Shown here: piece after piece, positions 16,525 to 25,105 of the stretch
Position numbering within the stretch: position 1 is the stretch's first letter
Layout of the letters: each line of letters opens with the position of its first letter
Source of the DNA: Eubacterium sp. 1001713B170207_170306_E7
GTDB taxonomy: Bacteria; Bacillota; Clostridia; Eubacteriales; Eubacteriaceae
Assembly (NCBI RefSeq): GCF_015547515.1
Contig: NZ_JADMVE010000001.1
Span: 992,406 to 1,056,405 of the forward strand
Direction: 5' to 3'
Length of the DNA stretch: 64,000 nt
The notes under the pieces: generated by a model
The model's input: the letters and a program-made list of their open reading frames with translations, nothing else
Database searches by the model: none
Told to the model about the DNA's origin: nothing
Program-made: the position numbers and the translations under genes

Positions 16525-17943
16525 TTAAATGCGAAACATCTTTTTAGAGCGCTCAATAGCTGTCTGCGCTTCTTTGACACATGCTTCGGTATACGCGTAA
16601 AGCATATCGGCCGCTTCCTGCTCTTTACCTTCCTTTTTCAGCGCAACGGCTCGTGCTTCAACCGCATCGACTTCTGTCAGCCATCTGCTTTCCAGCTCAT
16701 CAAACAGGCTTCTCACTATGGCATGGCGCTGTTCATAGGTTGCGCCCTCTGCGTCACCGTTAATTTCATCCAGCAGCGAACGCATATCCCACCAGAAGGA
16801 GCCTTCCTTATAGGTATCTTCGCGGTCAACATCTGACGGCGCGCACATGGTCTTTCCGAAGGTTCCCGCCTTCTGTAAGTACTCCGGCAAACCCTTGGCA
16901 TCAATGAACAACGGAATATAGATACTGCAGCACGGAACCACTGGCGCCCACCACATAACTGGCAGCTTCTGATCATTGTCCGGTAAAACTGCTACCATCG
17001 AGGAGGCTGTATTCCCCCAGGTGAAACCAGGTGTTGAGTCGTGCATACAGATTGTGAGAAAATCCGGTGACGATGCGTTAAAATACGGCCCTTCTAAAAA
17101 GGTATCCTCATAATGGTCGCGCAGAATACGCTTCATTTCCATAACGCCAATTTTTTCGTCACGTCCTGCCGCCTGAGAAAGCAGCTGGCGCGCGCGCTGA
17201 ACACGGATATGGGAAACCTGGCGCGGATTGTTCTGATTAATATATGCTTCTGCAAAATCAAAGGCATCTCTTTTTTCTTCTGGCCACCAGCCTTTTTCAA
17301 TCGCATGATCGACAAGATCTTCACAGCCCCTTGTCATGTCGGTACGGATACTGACTTCGTTGGAGATGGCCGCGTAGCCTTTTTCCACTTTACGGACAGC
17401 CCAGCGCTTACCAGCGGTTTCAAGAATGTAGGCTTCCTTTTTATCGGCGATAATATAAGAATTGTTATATGAACCTGAAATGGTATCAGACATTGGCACG
17501 CCAGAGCCCCACTGTCCGTAGGTCTCAACCAGCTTTGTCATAACCTCAAGGGCTTCCTCTGCGGTTTTTCCCCGCTCAAGTCCCAGGCGGATGAGTTCCA
17601 TACCCAGGATTCCCCGCTCGACCGGTTTTCCGGCCTCCTCTGATTCTGTGTTTTCCGTCAGATCCTTGGTGTAAACCGCTTCGTTGCCGATGGTCACGCC
17701 AAACGCGTTCATGCCCTCTTCATATCCCCAGCACCAGTAAGGTGATGAACCAAAGGTTCTGTACCTTTTTTTAGCCTGATCAATCGTTACATACGCAAGC
17801 TGCAGCTTCTCGCCGCCGCTAAAGGTTTTTTCCTCATGATAAGCCATCGGCTGGCAGTCAAAGGCCGGACGGTCGCTGTTTTTTGCCAGAATAACTGAAT
17901 TTAAGGCCGAAATATCAGACAACGCTACAAAAGTATCACACAT
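16525..17943 (-). CDS. C69 family (secernin-like) Ntn hydrolase
   Basis: The 472-residue protein starts MCDTFVALSDISALNSVILAKNSDRPA. Cys2 is the expected N-terminal nucleophile once methionine is removed, and the NSDRP box is diagnostic for family C69/secernin. The perfect AGGAGGTAATTAAA just before ATG 17943 fixes this start; an upstream frame of 33 residues would bury the nucleophile and is rejected. Later motifs include FGSSPYWCWGYEEGMN, GNEAVYTK and ETAGKRWAVRKV. The family includes dipeptidases and amidohydrolases. No signal peptide is present, so it acts in the cytoplasm. It precedes the glycerate kinase gene and follows the YesN-type regulator. Confidence 0.92.
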   Translation of the reverse strand: MCDTFVALSDISALNSVILAKNSDRPAFDCQPMAYHEEKTFSGGEKLQLAYVTIDQAKKRYRTFGSSPYWCWGYEEGMNAFGVTIGNEAVYTKDLTENTESEEAGKPVERGILGMELIRLGLERGKTAEEALEVMTKLVETYGQWGSGVPMSDTISGSYNNSYIIADKKEAYILETAGKRWAVRKVEKGYAAISNEVSIRTDMTRGCEDLVDHAIEKGWWPEEKRDAFDFAEAYINQNNPRQVSHIRVQRARQLLSQAAGRDEKIGVMEMKRILRDHYEDTFLEGPYFNASSPDFLTICMHDSTPGFTWGNTASSMVAVLPDNDQKLPVMWWAPVVPCCSIYIPLFIDAKGLPEYLQKAGTFGKTMCAPSDVDREDTYKEGSFWWDMRSLLDEINGDAEGATYEQRHAIVRSLFDELESRWLTEVDAVEARAVALKKEGKEQEAADMLYAYTEACVKEAQTAIERSKKMFRI

Positions 17944-18134
17944 TTTAATTACCTCCTGAATGATAAAAACAAAATAACCAGTGTTCTTCTTATGGTTAAA
18001 TGATACTGGAAAGGTTATCAAAAGTGAATGCAGTTTGGGCAAAGGATTATTTCAAAAAGACAGGCGCAGGAAAAATCTTGGAAATAATTCCATGTAAAAT
18101 CTGTCTTTTTTCCAGAAACTGCTTTTATGTTGGA

Positions 18135-19205
18135 TTATTTTTTTACGGTGTTCTTTTCTTTTTTTGTCAGACTCTCCCTGTAGCTACTCGGCGACCGGCC
18201 GGCTGTATTTTTAAAAATCCGGCTGAAATACTCCACATCCTCATACCCCAGCCCTTCAGCTATTTCATAGATTTTCAGGCTTTTATCCGCCAACAGTATT
18301 TCTGCCCGCCGCATTTTTAAAAAAGTCAGATACTGTGAAAAACTGAGATCCATCTCCTGTTTAAATAAACTCCCCAGATATTTCTGGTTGACGAAATAAG
18401 TGTTGGCCAGACCGGCCAGGCTGTGTCTTTCCTCCGGCTTTTCCAGCACAAGTATACACATCTCCTGGACCATCTTGTTATCAGATTGCAGCATGAAGGG
18501 TTTCAGCTGTTCAAAAATTCTGGCAATGCACCCTGAAAAAGTGATTACCTCCGTTTTACATGCGCTTTTTCGAAGGTCAATCTGAAACAGATCGTCCATC
18601 ATCAAGTATTTTTCCAGATATGGCTTTTTAGCGCGGATGATTGCCTTCAGCTTTTTCAGCAGTTCGTTCATGCGGATAACGCTCGACTCCGGGCCCTCTG
18701 TTTCGACTTCCAGCTCAGCATCGACATGTCTTGCATAGACCATGGCGTCGTCCAGGTTTCCGCTCAACATGTAGTCTGCTAAAGCCTCGGTATGGTGCAC
18801 GCTGACCCGTGCCGTTTCATTAGTGCTGCTGAGAAAGACGTATGCCCGTTCAAAGCAGTCCTCAACCTTGGCGTTATCGATGGGCTTTACAATATAGTCA
18901 AAAGCACCGTTTAAAATACCTTCGCGCGCGTATGAAAATTCAGCATATTCACTCAGCAGGATAACACAGTTGCAAAGATTTTCCTGTTTAATCTGCTTAA
19001 GCAGTGTAATTCCATCAACCAGCGGCATCCGAATATCTGTCAGCACCAGATCAATATCCTGTTCTCTGAGAAGCTCAAGGGCTTCCAGCCCATTGGAGGC
19101 CTCGTCGCTGATCCTGAATTTCGCACTACATTCCTCCCAATAAGGCATGCGTTTCAGCTTTCTTCTAAAAACTTCTCTGTCATTAACGACTAATATATTG
19201 TACAT
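18135..19205 (-). CDS. YesN-type response regulator (receiver + AraC helix-turn-helix)
   Basis: The 356-residue regulator has a receiver (residues 1-122; phospho-acceptor in LVLTDIRMP, lysine in IVKP) and a C-terminal AraC/XylS double helix-turn-helix (ending GYEDVEYFSRIFKNTAGRSPSSYRE). The acidic pocket usually reads VDDE but here reads VNDRE, so one metal-binding acid is asparagine. A middle region of about 130 residues links them. No kinase gene is adjacent; the soluble kinase at 13101-15029 is the nearest candidate. It probably controls the C69/glycerate kinase genes downstream or the divergent 19451 gene. A promoter lies at 19245-19272. Confidence 0.93.
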   Translation of the reverse strand: MYNILVVNDREVFRRKLKRMPYWEECSAKFRISDEASNGLEALELLREQDIDLVLTDIRMPLVDGITLLKQIKQENLCNCVILLSEYAEFSYAREGILNGAFDYIVKPIDNAKVEDCFERAYVFLSSTNETARVSVHHTEALADYMLSGNLDDAMVYARHVDAELEVETEGPESSVIRMNELLKKLKAIIRAKKPYLEKYLMMDDLFQIDLRKSACKTEVITFSGCIARIFEQLKPFMLQSDNKMVQEMCILVLEKPEERHSLAGLANTYFVNQKYLGSLFKQEMDLSFSQYLTFLKMRRAEILLADKSLKIYEIAEGLGYEDVEYFSRIFKNTAGRSPSSYRESLTKKEKNTVKK

Positions 19206-19244
19206 TCTCGCTTTCCCCTTCGCACCACCAAATTTATAAATCTA

Positions 19245-19272
19245 ATTATACCATTTTTTATAAAGATTCAAA
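19245..19272 (-). promoter_or_regulatory. Probable promoter of the YesN-type regulator gene
   Basis: On the minus strand TTTGAA (19267-19272), 16-nt spacer and a perfect TATAAT (19245-19250). The -35 box is weak, so activation is possible. Confidence 0.5.
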
Positions 19273-19361
19273 ACCAGTGTTTTTATATGTATAGGCAGCG
19301 CTTATTTTATTTAAGCTGCTGCGTTCATATCCTCAGAATACTTAAGACGCGTTGAAAAGAA

Positions 19362-19390
19362 TTGTAATCGTACGACAAACAATATATAAT
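19362..19390 (+). promoter_or_regulatory. Promoter of the GlcG/HbpS-like gene with palindromic spacer
   Basis: TTGTAA (19362-19367), 17-nt spacer, TATAAT (19385-19390). The spacer begins with the palindrome TCGTACGA (19368-19375), a plausible operator. Confidence 0.6.
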
Positions 19391-19450
19391 ATAAATAATT
19401 CGATATCTGTTTGGCAAATTGGTAGATTATATTAGAAAAGGAGATTAAAA

Positions 19451-19858
19451 ATGACACAGACAGGTAAACTATTGGAAATGGCCAAAAAGATGGCCGAAGC
19501 AGCCGAAAAAAAAGCTGTTGAAATTGATGTACCGATGGTTATTTCGGTATGTGATATTGGCGGCAATACTGTTTTGGTGCACCGCATGGAGGATTCTCTT
19601 CTTGCAAGTATCAGTATTGCACAAAACAAGGCCTACACAGCTGCATCATTGAAAATGCCGAGTTCAGTCGCAGGGGATGCTGCAAAAGAAGCCGGTGAAC
19701 TTTTTGGCCTTGGTAACTGCTGTGAGGGAAGAATCGTCACGTTTGGCGGCGGTTTCCCCATTAAGGAAGGCGATCGGATTATTGGTGCCATCGGTGTCAG
19801 CGGAGGCAGTGTCGCAGAGGATGAAAGTGTTGCCCAGGCTGGACTCGACGCTCTGTAA
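19451..19858 (+). CDS. GlcG/HbpS (DUF336) family protein
   Basis: The 135-residue protein matches the GlcG/HbpS/PduO-C fold: MAEAAEKKAVEIDVPMVISVCDIGGN in the N-terminal half, the AQNKAYTAASLKMPS segment, and the glycine-rich C-terminus GGGFPIKEGDRIIGAIGVSGG. Members bind haem or corrinoid or are of unknown function, and often sit beside glycolate, glycerol, diol or haem-related genes. AAAAGGAGATTAAAA precedes the ATG. It is monocistronic between its own promoter and a bidirectional terminator, divergent from the YesN-type regulator. The nearby glycerate kinase makes a C2/C3 hydroxy-acid context possible, but this is inference. Confidence 0.88.
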   Translation: MTQTGKLLEMAKKMAEAAEKKAVEIDVPMVISVCDIGGNTVLVHRMEDSLLASISIAQNKAYTAASLKMPSSVAGDAAKEAGELFGLGNCCEGRIVTFGGGFPIKEGDRIIGAIGVSGGSVAEDESVAQAGLDAL

Positions 19859-19873
19859 GAATTCTGTGATTTA

Positions 19874-19909
19874 AAAGCAGGACCGGCCTGAAAAGACTGG
19901 TCCTGCTTT
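19874..19909. terminator. Bidirectional terminator
   Basis: 11-bp perfect stem AAAGCAGGACC/GGTCCTGCTTT (19874-19884 with 19899-19909) between convergent genes, with T-rich tracts outside the stem. Confidence 0.85.
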
Positions 19910-19912
19910 ATT

Positions 19913-20308
19913 TTAATCCTCTAGCATATATTTTTCTTTATACTCATGTGTATGCTCGATCAGACAGATGCGAACGCCGTTCGGGTCCAGCACAAAGGTC
20001 TGTTTTCCTACTGTAGTAGGCATTATGGGGCCGGTTGTCTGATAACCATTTTCCTCCAAATGTCTGATTGTCTCATCAATATCATCGACATCTGTCCCGA
20101 TCGAATACAGCCCTACCGGAAAGTTTGTATTCTCAATAAGCTCCACACTTGCGCCTTCGCTTTCCATGATAGTAATGCTGCCGCCACCGGCAAGATCTAC
20201 ATGGTATCCTTCTTTAAAACCCAATATATCTTTGTAAAATTTCACAGATTCATCCAGGCTTTTAACAATCATTGTTGAATACTGTACTCTAACCGCCATT
20301 TTCTTCAT
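19913..20308 (-). CDS. VOC superfamily (glyoxalase/bleomycin-resistance fold) protein
   Basis: The 131-residue protein has the paired beta-alpha-beta-beta-beta units of the VOC fold: MIVKSLDESVKFYKDILGF at the start, the DLAGGGSITIMESEGA strand, then GTDVDDIDETIRHLEENGY and TFVLDPNGVRICLIEH at the end. The metal-ligand positions (H or E) are only partly obvious, with a C-terminal glutamate in CLIEH. It could be a lactoylglutathione-lyase-like enzyme or a small-molecule resistance protein. It is monocistronic; the start is MKKM or, one frame later, MAVR. A GTGTC-N10-GACAC inverted repeat lies about 75 bp upstream. Confidence 0.88.
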   Translation of the reverse strand: MKKMAVRVQYSTMIVKSLDESVKFYKDILGFKEGYHVDLAGGGSITIMESEGASVELIENTNFPVGLYSIGTDVDDIDETIRHLEENGYQTTGPIMPTTVGKQTFVLDPNGVRICLIEHTHEYKEKYMLED

Positions 20309-20380
20309 CCCTGCCCTTTCCGATTCCCTGTTCTTATTCGCAAAGCACTATAATTTCTTTATCAATATAATATTGGCGAT

Positions 20381-20400
20381 GTGTCTTAATATAACGACAC
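20381..20400. promoter_or_regulatory. Inverted repeat upstream of the VOC gene
   Basis: GTGTC and GACAC arms separated by 10 nt whose core TTAATATAA is itself nearly symmetric. It lies in the 266-bp gap 20309-20574, which otherwise holds no gene. A possible repressor site. Confidence 0.35.
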
Positions 20401-20514
20401 CCTCTTCTGTTCTCACAGTGCTAAAGCTTTCCATAAAGTTGTTTCAATGCTGATCTGGTTAAACGATGTTCTTTTAATTATAGCGTTTATCTTCAGTTAA
20501 CACAACTCCCCCAA

Positions 20515-20567
20515 TAAAAAAGCCTTTCCTCCATGAAGCACAAATCGCTTTCATTCAGAATGGCTTT
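20515..20567 (-). terminator. Probable terminator of the 20575 gene
   Basis: Imperfect hairpin with outer arms AAAGCC/GGCTTT and inner arms ATGAAGC/GCTTTCAT, followed on the minus strand by a T run (complement of AAAAAA near 20516). Confidence 0.5.
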
Positions 20568-20574
20568 ATAAAAA

Positions 20575-20904
20575 TTAATCCATGATTTCCATTGGTTTTC
20601 CGCAGCAGAAAGGAATCAGCTCTCCTTCTTTTACTGTCTGGATTTTATTACAGGTTAAGCAATAAACCTTACAGTCGAACGGCGCCCGAAGTTCCGGTGC
20701 TGCCTTTGCTTCTGCATCCGTTAATCCACCAATATGAAAGCGAGCCACATTATTTTCCGTCGGGATATAGACGCCAATTGGCGATAATTTTTTGTTATCC
20801 CCCACACAGTTTCCCATCTTAATCCATAAGGCTTCTAATTCAGCAGTTTCAATCGGGTTTTCCGGAATAAATTCAACGATCGCTTTGTCCATATTAATCT
20901 TCAT
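20575..20904 (-). CDS. Small protein with desulforedoxin-like CxxC/CC metal site
   Basis: The 109-residue protein starts at ATG 20904 after AAGGAGGAACAATTTT; the frame extends far upstream but over the promoter, so the long form is rejected. The C-terminal 35 residues carry CLTCNK and FCCGKPMEIMD, that is CxxC followed by CCG.PM, as in desulforedoxin and the N-terminal domain of desulfoferrodoxin, which bind one Fe or Zn. The N-terminal 70 residues (FIPENPIETAELEALW, LSPIGVYIPTENN) are not familiar. No superoxide reductase centre is visible. A redox or metal role is plausible but unproven. Confidence 0.7.
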   Translation of the reverse strand: MKINMDKAIVEFIPENPIETAELEALWIKMGNCVGDNKKLSPIGVYIPTENNVARFHIGGLTDAEAKAAPELRAPFDCKVYCLTCNKIQTVKEGELIPFCCGKPMEIMD

Positions 20905-20949
20905 AAAATTGTTCCTCCTTCGCTTTTCAACGCACATTTTAACGATATC

Positions 20950-20978
20950 ATTATAGCACCGATTGTAAATCTTGTCTA
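20950..20978 (-). promoter_or_regulatory. Promoter of the 20575 gene
   Basis: On the minus strand TAGACA (20973-20978), 17-nt spacer, TATAAT (20950-20955). It supports the short start at 20904. Confidence 0.7.
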
Positions 20979-21085
20979 TTATTAAATAGGATATATTTTT
21001 AACTAATAACAATTCCAAAAAAAGTTTTTTGATTGTCTTCTGTAATCTTTTAGAATAAGGGTGGAAAGCGAAACGTATTTTTTGC

Positions 21086-21114
21086 TTGACGGCTTGCATC
21101 CTGTGAATTATAGT
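21086..21114 (+). promoter_or_regulatory. Promoter of the YadGH-like ABC operon
   Basis: TTGACG (21086-21091), 17-nt spacer, TATAGT (21109-21114). Confidence 0.75.
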
Positions 21115-21152
21115 TGATAGAGCAGAATGCTTGTTAATGAGGAGAAAATACT

Positions 21153-22088
21153 ATGACAGTTGCACTTGAACTAAAAAATTTAAAGAAAACATATGAATCG
21201 GGGGTCGTGGCCTTACGCGGCATTGACTTAGTGGTGGAACAGGGAGATTTTTATGCCCTCCTTGGCCCAAACGGCGCAGGAAAATCCACCACCATTGGAA
21301 TCATTACTTCACTGGTCAATAAAACGGCTGGAACTGTAAAGGTGTTCGGTTATGACCTGGATACAGATATTGTGCAGGCAAAGCAGCAGATCGGCCTGGT
21401 TCCCCAGGAGTTCAACTTCAACCCATTTGAAACAGTGGAACAGATCGTTGTCAATCAGGCTGGTTATTACGGCGTCCCGCACAAGGAAGCGCTGAAGCGC
21501 AGTGAGAAATATCTGAAGCAGTCCGGCCTGTTAGAAAAACGACATGAACGGGCACGAATGCTTTCCGGCGGGATGAAGCGGCGTTTGATGATTGCGCGAG
21601 CGTTGATGCACGAACCGCGTCTGCTTATTTTAGACGAACCCACCGCTGGCGTAGACATTGAACTGAGACGGGAAATGTGGGATTTTTTGAGGGACTTGAA
21701 TGAAAAAGGAACGACCATCATCCTGACAACTCATTATCTTGAAGAAGCAGAAATGCTCTGCCGCCATATCGGGATCATCCAGTCAGGTGAACTAATTGAA
21801 AACACGAGCATGAAGACGCTTTTGTCAAAGTTACAGTTCGAGACTTTTATTTTTGATTTAGAGCCTTCTGAAAACAGACCGGTCATCAGCGGATATAAAA
21901 ATTATCTTGAGGATGACAGGACCCTTGTCGTTGAAATCCGGCGTGACCAGGGTATCAATAATATTTTTGATCAACTCACAAACCAGGGCATAAAAGTTGT
22001 TTCTATGCGAAACAAATCCAACCGGTTAGAGGAACTGTTTTTAAAAATTACCGATGTAAAACATCAATCGGAGGAAAAAAATGTTTAA
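21153..22088 (+). CDS. ABC-2 type exporter ATPase (YadG-like)
   Basis: The 311-residue ATPase has Walker A GPNGAGKST (residues 38-46), Q-loop LVPQEFNF, signature LSGGMKRRLMIARAL and Walker B LLILDEPTAGVD, followed by the H-loop TTHYLEEAEML. A C-terminal accessory region (about 225-311) follows. It pairs with the permease gene, which it overlaps by 8 bp. Together they form an ABC-2 exporter of the YadGH/DrrAB type; the substrate is unknown. The start follows GAGGAGAAAATACT. Confidence 0.95.
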   Translation: MTVALELKNLKKTYESGVVALRGIDLVVEQGDFYALLGPNGAGKSTTIGIITSLVNKTAGTVKVFGYDLDTDIVQAKQQIGLVPQEFNFNPFETVEQIVVNQAGYYGVPHKEALKRSEKYLKQSGLLEKRHERARMLSGGMKRRLMIARALMHEPRLLILDEPTAGVDIELRREMWDFLRDLNEKGTTIILTTHYLEEAEMLCRHIGIIQSGELIENTSMKTLLSKLQFETFIFDLEPSENRPVISGYKNYLEDDRTLVVEIRRDQGINNIFDQLTNQGIKVVSMRNKSNRLEELFLKITDVKHQSEEKNV

Positions 22089-22851
22089 GCTTTATTTTAC
22101 TGCACTAAAACGTCTGTCCGCAAAAGAAACCAACCGCTATCTGCGCATCTGGGTACAAACCCTGGTGCCGCCAGTCATCACCACCTCACTGTATTTCGTC
22201 ATTTTTGGAAACCTGATCGGTGGGCGAATCGGAGAAATGGGTGGCTTTTCCTATATGGAATTCATCGTGCCCGGGCTCATTATGATGTCTGTCATCACGA
22301 GCTCCTACACTAACGTTGCGTCCTCCTTCTTCTCTCAAAAATTTCAGAAAAATATTGAGGAGCTGTTAGTGGCACCGGTACCGACTCAGGTCATTATCCT
22401 GGGCTTTGTCACTGGTGGACTGGGGCGCAGCATCATGGTCGGTGCCCTTGTCACTGGGATTTCATTATTTTTTGTCCCCCTTCATGTCTTTTCCTGGTCC
22501 ATCATTATCATTACCTTGCTTATGACCGCCGTATTGTTTTCTTTAGCCGGTCTGCTGAACGGGATCTTCGCAAAATCCTTTGATGATGTCTCCATTGTGC
22601 CAACCTTTGTACTACAGCCCTTAACCTATCTGGGCGGGGTATTCTATTCCATTTCAATGCTGCCGCCGATCTGGCAGGCCGTTTCAAAGGTGAATCCCAT
22701 TGTGTATATGGTCTCGGGTTTCCGTTTTGGATTTCTCGGCGTAACAGATGTCCCAATTGTATGGTCTCTGATAATCCTTATCCTGTTCATCATTGCGCTC
22801 TACACCATTTGCTGGTATTTGATTGAAAAAGGGTTCGGCTTAAGAAGCTGA
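22081..22851 (+). CDS. ABC-2 type exporter permease (YadH-like)
   Basis: The 256-residue protein has six predicted membrane helices and the ABC-2 membrane domain consensus: NRYLRIWVQTLVPPVITTSL near the start, FIVPGLIMMSVI, and LQPLTYLGGVFYSISMLPP in the second half. It is the membrane half of the exporter whose ATPase overlaps it upstream. A GGAGG site lies just before the ATG, inside the ATPase gene. A bidirectional terminator and tRNA-Ser follow. Confidence 0.95.
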   Translation: MFKLYFTALKRLSAKETNRYLRIWVQTLVPPVITTSLYFVIFGNLIGGRIGEMGGFSYMEFIVPGLIMMSVITSSYTNVASSFFSQKFQKNIEELLVAPVPTQVIILGFVTGGLGRSIMVGALVTGISLFFVPLHVFSWSIIIITLLMTAVLFSLAGLLNGIFAKSFDDVSIVPTFVLQPLTYLGGVFYSISMLPPIWQAVSKVNPIVYMVSGFRFGFLGVTDVPIVWSLIILILFIIALYTICWYLIEKGFGLRS

Positions 22852-22870
22852 CCCGAAAGACAACTCAAAA

Positions 22871-22911
22871 AAACGCCTGGAACCTTCTGTTTAGACAGGC
22901 TTCAGGCGTTT
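22871..22911. terminator. Bidirectional terminator
   Basis: Arms AAACGCCTG (22871-22879) and CAGGCGTTT (22903-22911) with an internal hairpin. It ends the ABC operon on the plus strand and the tRNA-Ser transcript on the minus strand, where T7 follows. Confidence 0.75.
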
Positions 22912-22922
22912 CAATTTGCTGT

Positions 22923-23011
22923 TGGCGGAGAAGGTGGGATTCGAACCCACGTGCCCCGGAAGGCAACCGCATTTCGAGTGCGGCTCGTTATGACCACTTC
23001 GATACTTCTCC
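22923..23011 (-). tRNA. tRNA-Ser (anticodon CGA)
   Basis: On the minus strand the 89-nt sequence begins GGAGAAG and ends CTTCTCC-G-CCA, so CCA is encoded. The anticodon arm CCGCA/TGCGG holds loop CTCGAAA with anticodon CGA. The long variable arm (GCCTTCCGGGGC region) is typical of class II tRNAs, and the T arm contains GGTTCGAATCC. It reads UCG codons. Confidence 0.97.
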
Positions 23012-23206
23012 AGACAAAATTTATCTTATAATATCCTAATCTACTTTACTCAAGATGTCAATTCTTTTTTCCTGAAAAAATCACGGATCATTCTAAAGAT
23101 ATTTTTTAAGAATACCCTGTATAATATTAAAAAGTTATTTTATTTCAGAAATATATAAATTCTGAAAAAGTGAACGGATCATTAATGATGAAAGAAGGTT
23201 TTGACA

Positions 23207-23605
23207 ATGCTCTACGAATTTAAACTTAAAACTGACCGTGAAAACATGCATGATATTACGCCTCAGGTTTGGGAGGCTGTTCAAAAAAGCGGTATTAAAG
23301 ACGGTACTGTAACGGTCTTTGCACCACACACAACAGCGGCCATCACCATCAATGAAAACGCTGACCCGGATGTGGTTCACGATATCCTCGCCGGCCTGCG
23401 CCATACCTATCCCGATCTTCCTGAATACCGGCACGCGGAGGGCAACAGCACCGCACACTTAAAATCGAGCACCCTCGGTGTGAGTGAGACGGTTATGCTG
23501 GTGGGTGGTAATTTACTGCTGGGCACCTGGCAGGATCTTTACTTCTGTGAGTTCGACGGCCCCAGAAACCGTCACTTTTATGTGCGTATTACAGAAGAAA
23601 AATAA
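23207..23605 (+). CDS. YjbQ/UPF0047 family protein
   Basis: The 132-residue protein matches the UPF0047/YjbQ family: FAPHTTAAITINENADPDV (residues about 40-58), the histidine-rich region EGNSTAHLKSSTLG and the C-terminus LGTWQDLYFCEFDGPRNRHFYV. Some members show weak thiamine-phosphate synthase activity; the true role is unknown. ATG 23207 lies 8 nt after AAGG, while the in-frame TTG at 23201 is too close to it. It is monocistronic between tRNA-Ser and a bidirectional terminator. Confidence 0.95.
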   Translation: MLYEFKLKTDRENMHDITPQVWEAVQKSGIKDGTVTVFAPHTTAAITINENADPDVVHDILAGLRHTYPDLPEYRHAEGNSTAHLKSSTLGVSETVMLVGGNLLLGTWQDLYFCEFDGPRNRHFYVRITEEK

Positions 23606-23612
23606 TGAAAAA

Positions 23613-23642
23613 AACGCTGTACAGCCTGTTCTCTACAGCGTT
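23613..23642. terminator. Bidirectional terminator
   Basis: Stem AACGCTGTA/TACAGCGTT (23613-23621 with 23634-23642), with A and T tracts on either side, between convergent genes. Confidence 0.8.
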
Positions 23643-23677
23643 CTTTTTTTATGTTTCATTTTCTCTGATAATGAATG

Positions 23678-25093
23678 CTATTCCGCCTGTTGACCGGAAA
23701 GCACCGGCAGTGTTACTCTGACCAAAAAGCATTTGTCTTTTTCGCTTTCAAAAGCTATTCTGCCCGACATAGCGCTCACGACCTTCTTGACAATAAAAAG
23801 GCCAAGTCCATGACTCTGTATGCGGCCTTCTTCCTCGTTCTGAATATAGTGTGTGGCATTCCGAATTTGCTCGAGCTTTTCTGTGTCCACTCCTGCACCG
23901 TTATCTGAAACTATTATTTCCAGCTCACCCATTTTTCTTTGCAGCTTCACCAGAATGTCACAGCCCTCTGGATTATGGCGGATACTGTTTTGAATCAGAT
24001 TGACCAGAGCTCGTTCAAGCAGTCTGGCGTCTCCCTTTACAAGACATCCGCGGCAGTTATCATTGTAGCTGAAGTCGATGGTATACTGCTCTGGAAGCCC
24101 GTTGTTTAATGTGTCGCTGATGACCTGTCGCAGGCTTTCCAGTACGTCGACAGGTTCCAGGTCCACAGGCTGCATTTCATATTCCAGTTTAGACGCCAGA
24201 TTTAAATCATTGACCAGTGATCGTATCCGCAGCGTCTGATGGCTGATAATCTCCCCTGCCTGCCGGGTTTCGGTATCTCTGTCTGTTTTAAGACCCTCGG
24301 CATAGCCAAGGATAATGGACAAAGGCGTTCGGATATCGTGCGACACCCCGGCAATCCAGTTAGCACGGGCGCTGTCCTTTTTCTTGAGTGCTTCGCTCTT
24401 TTCGGACAAAATAGACGAGGTCTGGTTAATGCTTGCGAATACTTCTGAAAAAGCGCCTTTTTCTTTTAGCCAGACAGGCTGATCTCTGGAAAGTGCTTCT
24501 AACCCTGCTACCACATTCTTGACAGGGCGCATCATCCGTGTTCCACTGATGATATAGATCACCATCACCGCCAGCAGATTGAGCGCCAGCATAATGGGCA
24601 GGGCCTGCGTAATGGTCTTCTGAAGCACAGCTATACTGTAATATTTATCCCCAAGTCGCAGATAGCTGTTTTTCGGGAAACCCAAAACCAGCAGACCATT
24701 GGAATGCTCCCAGGTAAATGCCGGATAATCTTTCAGATAATAGCGGGAAAAACCGGCGATATCTGTTGGGGTGAAATGGCTCGGTATCTCTGGCGGAACA
24801 TAATCACCCCAGACGACATCACTGGTTGTATTGTCAATGAGTATTGCCCACGCACCACTGTCTGTAAGCAATGTTTTTCCTTCCTCTGAAAGTTCCAGCA
24901 TTCCACTTTCACTTTTTACCAGCCCTTCGGATACTTTTTCGATGATTGTGCCTGGCGATTCCTTCAAGTCTCCTGTCGCCGGGTTGACAGCAATGGCGTA
25001 GCCCAAGTACAGATTAAGGACAAAGAGGACGACAATGGAAAGTATGATCAAAACCACACAGCGTCTGAAAAAAAATCGGATATGCTTAAACAT
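23678..25093 (-). CDS. Sensor histidine kinase (peptide-resistance module)
   Basis: The 471-residue kinase has an N-terminal membrane helix (residues 12-34), an extracytoplasmic sensor of about 140 residues, a second helix near 175-195, a HAMP-like linker, then HisKA with VSHDIRTPLS and the ATPase domain with NLIQNSIRHN (N), DNGAGVD (G1) and HGLGLFIVKKV (G2). It pairs with the response regulator 12 bp upstream. The system is divergent from a lantibiotic-immunity-type ABC exporter. Such kinases typically sense cationic peptides or the exporter itself (CprK-like, inference). Confidence 0.95.
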   Translation of the reverse strand: MFKHIRFFFRRCVVLIILSIVVLFVLNLYLGYAIAVNPATGDLKESPGTIIEKVSEGLVKSESGMLELSEEGKTLLTDSGAWAILIDNTTSDVVWGDYVPPEIPSHFTPTDIAGFSRYYLKDYPAFTWEHSNGLLVLGFPKNSYLRLGDKYYSIAVLQKTITQALPIMLALNLLAVMVIYIISGTRMMRPVKNVVAGLEALSRDQPVWLKEKGAFSEVFASINQTSSILSEKSEALKKKDSARANWIAGVSHDIRTPLSIILGYAEGLKTDRDTETRQAGEIISHQTLRIRSLVNDLNLASKLEYEMQPVDLEPVDVLESLRQVISDTLNNGLPEQYTIDFSYNDNCRGCLVKGDARLLERALVNLIQNSIRHNPEGCDILVKLQRKMGELEIIVSDNGAGVDTEKLEQIRNATHYIQNEEEGRIQSHGLGLFIVKKVVSAMSGRIAFESEKDKCFLVRVTLPVLSGQQAE

Positions 25094-25105
25094 GCTATTG
25101 CTCCT

